From contig NZ_CP046973.1 of assembly GCF_009792235.1 (NCBI RefSeq), positions 4,650,001 to 4,714,000 on the forward strand: a stretch of 64,000 nucleotides of DNA. The letters are read 5' to 3'. A program made the position numbers and the translations under genes. This document shows, in pieces, positions 58,901-64,000 of this stretch. Below the pieces are notes generated by a model. It saw nothing but the letters and a program-made list of their open reading frames with translations, was not told the DNA's origin and ran no database searches. The DNA comes from Microcystis aeruginosa FD4. GTDB taxonomy: Bacteria > Cyanobacteriota > Cyanobacteriia > Cyanobacteriales > Microcystaceae. Numbering within the stretch: position 1 is the stretch's first letter; each line of letters starts with the position of its first letter.

Positions 58901-59189
58901 AAAGTAAAGGTTAAGAGGATTTTACGCAACTTTATCCCCCTAAATCCCCCTTGAAAAGGGGTACTTTGATGGGTTCCCCACCCTATTAAGAGGTGCTAGG
59001 GGGGATCCTATTTTCCTTACTAAATAGACTCTGAAAGTTTAGATAATAACAACGACAACACCCCAAATCCTTGACTAGCAATCGAGGGTTAATGCTTATC
59101 AGCCTGAGAAATTTTCAATATCGTTAACCAATATCACAATAAAAACAATATGTCAATAGATTAAATATTAATTTTTGTAAAGAAAGGCC

Positions 59190-59279
59190 TGAGCATTTAC
59201 TCAAAAAGCTCTTTACCATCTGTTACAAAATATGGCAAGATATTTATCGAATTGTGTCAAAACCCAGAGTAAATGCTCA
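59190..59279 (+). promoter_or_regulatory. Long inverted repeat upstream of chlH
   Basis: TGAGCATTTACTC (59190-59202) and GAGTAAATGCTCA (59267-59279) are perfect 13-bp inverted repeats 64 bases apart, ending about 130 bases before the chlH start codon. The interval is AT-rich. It may be a leader RNA structure or paired operators. Confidence 0.5.
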
Positions 59280-59408
59280 TTTGGGTGACATTTTCTGATA
59301 CAAAACAGAAACATATATATCTAAATACCTTAAACAAAGGGCGATCGTCATCTGATGACGAAAATCACTTCATACCAGACTCAGCAATCCTAAGGAGAAC
59401 CATCATAT

Positions 59409-62400
59409 ATGTTCACTCACGTCAAGTCCACCATTCGTCATATAGTTCCCGACGCGTTGAATGGTCGATCGCTGGTCAAGGTGGTCTATGTCGTGCTAGA
59501 ACCTCAGTACCAAAGTGCGCTGAGTAGTGCCGTCAGGGAAATCAACGCTAACAACCCGAAACTAGCGATCGAAATTAGTGGTTATCTAATCGAAGAACTG
59601 CGCGATGGGGAAAATTATCGCAATTTTCAAGAGGATGTAGCCAAAGCTAATATTTTCATTGCTTCTCTCATCTTTATCGAAGATTTAGCCGATAAAGTTG
59701 TGGCCGCTGTCAGTCCCCATCGGGATAAATTAGACGCAGCGATCGTCTTTCCCTCCATGCCCCAGGTAATGCGCTTAAATAAATTAGGCAGCTTTTCCAT
59801 GGCCCAATTGGGACAGTCCAAGAGTGTCATCGCTAACTTTATGAAAAAGCGCAGGTCAAACTCCGGCGCTGGTTTCCAAGATGCGATGTTAAAGTTATTG
59901 CGAACCTTACCGCAAGTACTGAAATACCTCCCCATGGAAAAAGCTCAGGACGCACGCAACTTTATGTTAAGTTTCCAGTATTGGCTAGGAGGTTCCGCAG
60001 AAAATTTAGAGAACTTCCTGTTAATGTTGGCCGATAAGTACGTCTTCGATAACAAGGATGACAGCGTAGTTTACCAAGAACCGGTAGTTTATCCCGATCT
60101 GGGGATTTGGCATCCTTTATCCATGAAAATGTTCGAGGATGTCAAGGAATACTTCGCTTGGTACAATAACCGAGGTGATATTGCCGATGACCTAAAAGAC
60201 CCCTTGGCTCCCTGTATTGGCTTGATTTTACAGAGAACTCACCTCGTTACTGGTGATGACGCTCATTATGTCGCTCTCGTGCAGGAATTCGAGTCTATGG
60301 GTGCGCGAGTCCTTCCCGTTTTTGCTGGGGGATTAGACTTTTCTAAACCCGTAGAAGAATATTTCTGGGATAAAAGCTTAAAAGGAGTAGAAGCGGTTCC
60401 CATCGTCGATACGGTAATTTCCCTGACAGGATTTGCTTTAGTGGGAGGTCCAGCGCGACAAGATCACCCGAAAGCGATAGAATCCTTAAAACGTCTCAAT
60501 CGTCCCTATATGTGCGCTTTACCGCTAGTTTTCCAAACCACCCAGGAATGGGAGGAAAGCGATTTAGGGTTACACCCGATTCAAGTGGCGCTACAGATTG
60601 CTATTCCGGAATTAGACGGTGCGATCGAACCTATTATATTATCGGGCCGGGATGGGGCCACGGGTAAAGCGATCGCTTTACAGGATCGGGTGGAAGCGAT
60701 CGCTCAACGGGCGCTAAAATGGGCTACTCTAAGAAAGAAACCGAAACTAAACAAAAAAGTCGCCATCACCGTCTTTAGTTTCCCTCCCGATAAAGGGAAT
60801 GTGGGAACGGCAGCCTATCTAGATGTGTTCGGTTCCATCTACGAAGTGATGCAAGCGTTACAAAATAACGGTTATGACTTGCAGGATCTACCCGCATCTC
60901 CCCAAGAACTGATGGAAGCGGTAATCCATGATGCTCAAGCACAGTACCATAGTCCGGAGCTAAATATCGCCTATCGGATGTCCGTACCCGAATACGAACG
61001 CTTAACCCCCTATTCCGTCCGTTTAGAGGAAAATTGGGGACCACCACCGGGACATCTCAACAGTGATGGACAAAATCTTTTAATCTACGGGAAAGAATTC
61101 GGTAACGTCTTTATTGGGGTTCAACCCACCTTCGGTTATGAAGGGGATCCCATGCGTCTGCTATTTTCTCGTTCTGCTAGTCCCCACCACGGTTTTGCAG
61201 CCTACTATACCTATCTCAATCAAGTCTGGAAAGCAGACGCGGTTCTCCATTTTGGCACCCACGGATCCTTAGAATTTATGCCGGGGAAACAGATGGGAAT
61301 GTCTGGAGAATGCTACCCCGATAACCTCATCGGGATGATTCCCAACCTCTACTATTATGCCGCTAATAACCCCAGCGAAGCGACGATCGCTAAACGTCGC
61401 AGTTATGCGGAAACTATCTCCTATCTCACTCCCCCCGCAGAAAATGCCGGACTCTACAAAGGGTTAAAAGAACTAAGCGAGTTGATCGGTTCTTACCAAA
61501 CCCTGAAAGATAGTGGGCGTGGGGTGCAAATTGTCAATACCATTGTCGATAAATGTTTTTTAGTCAATCTCGACAAAGATATAAGTTTACCTGATGGTGA
61601 CACCGCCCATCTCAGTCAAGAGGAACGGGATAATATCGTCGGTTCTGTCTATCGCAAACTGATGGAAATTGAATCGCGCTTACTTCCCTGCGGACTTCAC
61701 GTTATCGGGAAACCCCCCTCGGCGCTCGAAGCGATCGCAACTTTGGTCAATATTGCTAGTTTAGACCGGGAAGAGGACGATTTACTCTCCTTCCCCCGGA
61801 TTATTGCCAACAGCATCGGCCGGGATATAGAGGAAGTTTATCGCAATAGCGATCGAGGGGTGTTAGAGGATGTGGAATTACTGCAAAACATCACCCTCGC
61901 GACTCGCGCTGCCGTTTCCGCTTTAGTCAAATCCCAAACCGACGCAGAAGGTCGGGTATCGATGCTTTCTAAGCTGAATTTCTTGAATATAGGCAAGAAA
62001 TCGCCTTGGATCGAAACTTTACAGGAAATGGGTTATCCAAAAGTTGATCCGGTCGCGTTAAAACCCCTGTTTGAATACCTAGAATTCTGTTTAGAACAGG
62101 TTTGTGCTGATAATGAATTAGGGGCCCTATTAAAAGCATTGGAAGGAGAATACGTTCTTCCAGGTCCCGGTGGCGACCCCATCCGTAACCCCGGAGTTTT
62201 ACCCACGGGTAAAAATATCCACGCTTTAGATCCCCAGTCTATCCCGACCCTAGCGGCGGTAAAATCGGCTAAAATCGTGGTAGATCGTCTGTTAGAACGG
62301 CAAAAACTGGATAATGGCGGTAAATATCCCGAAACCATCGCTTGTGTTCTCTGGGGAACCGATAACATCAAAACCTATGGGGAATCCCTCGCACAAATTC

Positions 62401-63395
62401 TCTGGATGGTGGGAGTTCGTCCTCTTCCCGATGCTTTGGGACGGGTGAATAAACTGGAATTAATTCCCCTAGAGGAGTTGGGAAGACCGCGCATTGATGT
62501 GGTGGTCAACTGTTCCGGTGTCTTCCGGGATTTATTTATCAATCAGATGAACTTGCTTGACCAAGGTGTAAAAATGGCCGCGGAAGCAAACGAACCGATG
62601 GAGATGAATTATGTCCGCAAACACGCTATGGAACAAGCAAAAGAAATGGGTTTAACGGTTCGACAGGCAGCCACCCGCATCTTTTCTAATGCTTCTGGTT
62701 CTTATTCTTCTAATATCAATCTCGCGGTGGAAAATAGCAGTTGGGAAGACGAAAAAGAGTTACAGAATATGTATCTCAACCGCAAGGGTTTTGCTTTCGA
62801 TTCCGATAATCCGGGGATGATGGCCGATAATCGTCAGTTGTTTGAAGCATCCTTAAAAACTGCGGAAGCGACTTTCCAAAACTTGGATTCTAGCGAGATT
62901 AGTTTAACCGATGTTTCCCACTATTTCGACTCGGATCCCACCAAAGTTGTCGCTAGTTTACGCGATGATGGCAAAAAACCGGCAGCCTATATTGCCGATA
63001 CTACCACCGCTAATGCTCAAGTGCGTACTTTATCGGAAACCGTCCGTTTAGATACCCGCACCAAGTTACTCAATCCCAAATGGTACGAGGGAATGTTAAG
63101 TCACGGTTACGAAGGAGTCCGAGAATTATCGAAGCGTTTGGTTAATACGATGGGATGGTCGGCAACTGCTGATGCGGTGGATAATTGGGTTTATGAAGAT
63201 GTGAACACCACTTTTATTCAAGATGAGGAAATGTGTCAGCGTCTAATGAATCTCAATCCTAATTCTTTCCGCAAGATGGTGGGAACCCTGCTAGAAGTTA
63301 ATGGTCGCGGTTACTGGGAAACTTCTCAGGAAAATTTAGACCGCTTACAGGAACTTTATCAAGAAGTGGAGGACCGTATCGAAGGAATCGAGTAG
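59409..63395 (+). CDS. chlH: Magnesium chelatase subunit H
   Basis: A 1,328-residue protein of the expected ChlH length. It binds protoporphyrin IX and, with ChlI and ChlD, inserts magnesium in the first committed step of chlorophyll synthesis. Family segments are GGPARQDHPKAIESLKRLNRPYMCALPLVFQTTQEW, GREFG-like YGKEFGNVFIGVQPTFGYEGDPMRLLFSRSASPHHGFAAYY, HFGTHGSLEFMPGKQMGMSG, PGPGGDPIRNPGVLPTGKNIHALDPQSIP and RIFSNASGSYSSNINLAVENS. AAGGAG precedes the ATG by 12 bases. The gene stands alone with a long AT-rich leader containing an inverted repeat. A second ChlH-type gene is common in cyanobacteria, so this is one of perhaps two. Confidence 0.97.
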   Translation: MFTHVKSTIRHIVPDALNGRSLVKVVYVVLEPQYQSALSSAVREINANNPKLAIEISGYLIEELRDGENYRNFQEDVAKANIFIASLIFIEDLADKVVAAVSPHRDKLDAAIVFPSMPQVMRLNKLGSFSMAQLGQSKSVIANFMKKRRSNSGAGFQDAMLKLLRTLPQVLKYLPMEKAQDARNFMLSFQYWLGGSAENLENFLLMLADKYVFDNKDDSVVYQEPVVYPDLGIWHPLSMKMFEDVKEYFAWYNNRGDIADDLKDPLAPCIGLILQRTHLVTGDDAHYVALVQEFESMGARVLPVFAGGLDFSKPVEEYFWDKSLKGVEAVPIVDTVISLTGFALVGGPARQDHPKAIESLKRLNRPYMCALPLVFQTTQEWEESDLGLHPIQVALQIAIPELDGAIEPIILSGRDGATGKAIALQDRVEAIAQRALKWATLRKKPKLNKKVAITVFSFPPDKGNVGTAAYLDVFGSIYEVMQALQNNGYDLQDLPASPQELMEAVIHDAQAQYHSPELNIAYRMSVPEYERLTPYSVRLEENWGPPPGHLNSDGQNLLIYGKEFGNVFIGVQPTFGYEGDPMRLLFSRSASPHHGFAAYYTYLNQVWKADAVLHFGTHGSLEFMPGKQMGMSGECYPDNLIGMIPNLYYYAANNPSEATIAKRRSYAETISYLTPPAENAGLYKGLKELSELIGSYQTLKDSGRGVQIVNTIVDKCFLVNLDKDISLPDGDTAHLSQEERDNIVGSVYRKLMEIESRLLPCGLHVIGKPPSALEAIATLVNIASLDREEDDLLSFPRIIANSIGRDIEEVYRNSDRGVLEDVELLQNITLATRAAVSALVKSQTDAEGRVSMLSKLNFLNIGKKSPWIETLQEMGYPKVDPVALKPLFEYLEFCLEQVCADNELGALLKALEGEYVLPGPGGDPIRNPGVLPTGKNIHALDPQSIPTLAAVKSAKIVVDRLLERQKLDNGGKYPETIACVLWGTDNIKTYGESLAQILWMVGVRPLPDALGRVNKLELIPLEELGRPRIDVVVNCSGVFRDLFINQMNLLDQGVKMAAEANEPMEMNYVRKHAMEQAKEMGLTVRQAATRIFSNASGSYSSNINLAVENSSWEDEKELQNMYLNRKGFAFDSDNPGMMADNRQLFEASLKTAEATFQNLDSSEISLTDVSHYFDSDPTKVVASLRDDGKKPAAYIADTTTANAQVRTLSETVRLDTRTKLLNPKWYEGMLSHGYEGVRELSKRLVNTMGWSATADAVDNWVYEDVNTTFIQDEEMCQRLMNLNPNSFRKMVGTLLEVNGRGYWETSQENLDRLQELYQEVEDRIEGIE

Positions 63396-63455
63396 AATAG
63401 ATAGATAAGACTTGAGGGACTGGCTAATCACCGGTCTCTTGAGTTTTCAAAAAAG

Positions 63456-64000
63456 ATGAAAAATAACTTTTGGGGGTTAATTTGGTCTAGTTTTAACGAA
63501 ATTCAAGGGGTTTTACTCGGTCTTCTTGGATTTTTAGGAGGTATTGCTTTAATTCGTTATCCCTTCAATACTTCTATCCCTCTAGATCTAGTAATTATTG
63601 TCAGTTTCTTCACCTTGTTGTTAATCGCTACTTTGTTAAGCGCCGTTAACACGCTTCTTAGACAGAAGCAAAAATTAGAGGCAGAAGTTAAGCAACTTCA
63701 GGAGGAGAACCAAAATTTAGAAAATATTATTAAACAGGGAATTACTCCCAGGATTTTGAGGTCTCAAAAGCAAGGAAATAATAATATTTTATGCCTTCTT
63801 GATTCCTCTAGTCTGTTTACGATCGAGTTACTTGTCTCTTTTTATTATACCGATGAAGATGGGTTTGAAAGATTAATAGGAGAGGGTTTTGTTGAATATA
63901 TTAATCCAAAGGATGGCAAGATACACGCGATCATTGACAAACCTCAAACAATCTATCAGGTAATTCTAGATCGATTGGCGAGTAACGATTTAAAAATTAT
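63456..64000 (+). CDS. Membrane and coiled-coil protein, 3' end beyond the window
   Basis: The frame is open from the ATG at 63456 to the window end, so at least 181 codons are present. Visible features are two hydrophobic helices (GVLLGLLGFLGGIALI and LVIIVSFFTLLLIATLL), then a charged coiled coil (RQKQKLEAEVKQLQEENQNLENIIKQG) and a soluble part (LCLLDSSSLFTIELLVSFYYTDEDGFERLIGEGFVEYI). No known domain is recognised. It follows chlH by 60 bases on the same strand, with no clear terminator between. Confidence 0.75.
   Translation, partial: MKNNFWGLIWSSFNEIQGVLLGLLGFLGGIALIRYPFNTSIPLDLVIIVSFFTLLLIATLLSAVNTLLRQKQKLEAEVKQLQEENQNLENIIKQGITPRILRSQKQGNNNILCLLDSSSLFTIELLVSFYYTDEDGFERLIGEGFVEYINPKDGKIHAIIDKPQTIYQVILDRLASNDLKI

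Overview
The window is chromosomal DNA of a cyanobacterium, most likely Microcystis aeruginosa or a close relative. It carries genes for chlorophyll, thylakoid lipid, carotenoid and NDH-1 functions (chlH, sqdB, a cruA-type cyclase, ndhB), a pipX-pipY pair and many HIP1 octamers (GCGATCGC). It is A+T-rich, full of short transposon derivatives, and contains PEP-CTERM proteins and many toxin-antitoxin modules, which is typical of Microcystis. The genus call is inference; no 16S gene is present.

Layout. 1-2441: the 3' end of sqdB, a 428-bp inverted-repeat element, and a lipoprotein with NWGSAGV repeats. 2775-4263: an ECF sigma factor, a membrane anti-sigma candidate and a Spy-like periplasmic protein, read leftward as one operon. 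4479-11987: polysaccharide genes (GT4, GT2, O-antigen ligase/polymerase-like protein, glmM, a second GT2) with G-rich minisatellites. 12311-13795: a membrane-anchored coiled-coil protein. 14276-20789: three tandem GT41 (O-GlcNAc-transferase/SPINDLY-like) paralogues. 21197-26886: cytochrome cM-like, MscS, GerMN, DUF2993 and lycopene cyclase genes. 27258-31048: an accessory island with two toxin-antitoxin pairs, duplicated repeats and a formylglycine-generating-enzyme-fold lipoprotein. 31303-34259: an AAA-like ATPase, a YkgJ-type cysteine cluster protein, tRNA-Val and a DUF2227 protein. 34563-35985: a complete ISL3-family insertion that cuts off the 3' end of a membrane glycosyltransferase. 37530-40295: the leftward pipX-pipY / sepF-proC group. 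40803-42344: ndhB. 42895-43548 and 56318-56929: PEP-CTERM proteins with a shared leader. 43817-46858: a two-gene restriction-modification system. 47181-50686: ychF and an EF-G-like GTPase. 51157-52694: a zeta-toxin-like pair, a decayed gene and a highly structured RNA candidate between direct repeats. 52725-55861: an RNA methyltransferase, tRNA-Leu, murA and a Uma2 nuclease. 57052-58900: truncated genes bounded by miniature transposons. 59409-63395: chlH, followed by a membrane/coiled-coil gene that runs off the window.

Main discoveries. (1) The last ~30 codons of the lipoprotein at 29687-30532 look like the variable region of a diversity-generating retroelement: nearly every putatively variable codon has the form NNC or NNT, as expected from adenine mutagenesis of AAC/AAT codons, and a GC-rich hairpin follows the gene. 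No reverse transcriptase lies in the window, so the system would act in trans. (2) A ~290-nt structured RNA at 52303-52587 ends in a tRNA-like acceptor and T-arm; it may belong to the HEARO/IscB omega-RNA class or be something new. (3) Mobile elements can be delimited to the base: one ISL3-family IS and two non-autonomous families with ISL3-like ends (163 bp in two copies, 435 bp in one), all with perfect 8-bp target duplications, plus a 428-bp element with a 6-bp duplication and a 90-bp element in two inverted copies.
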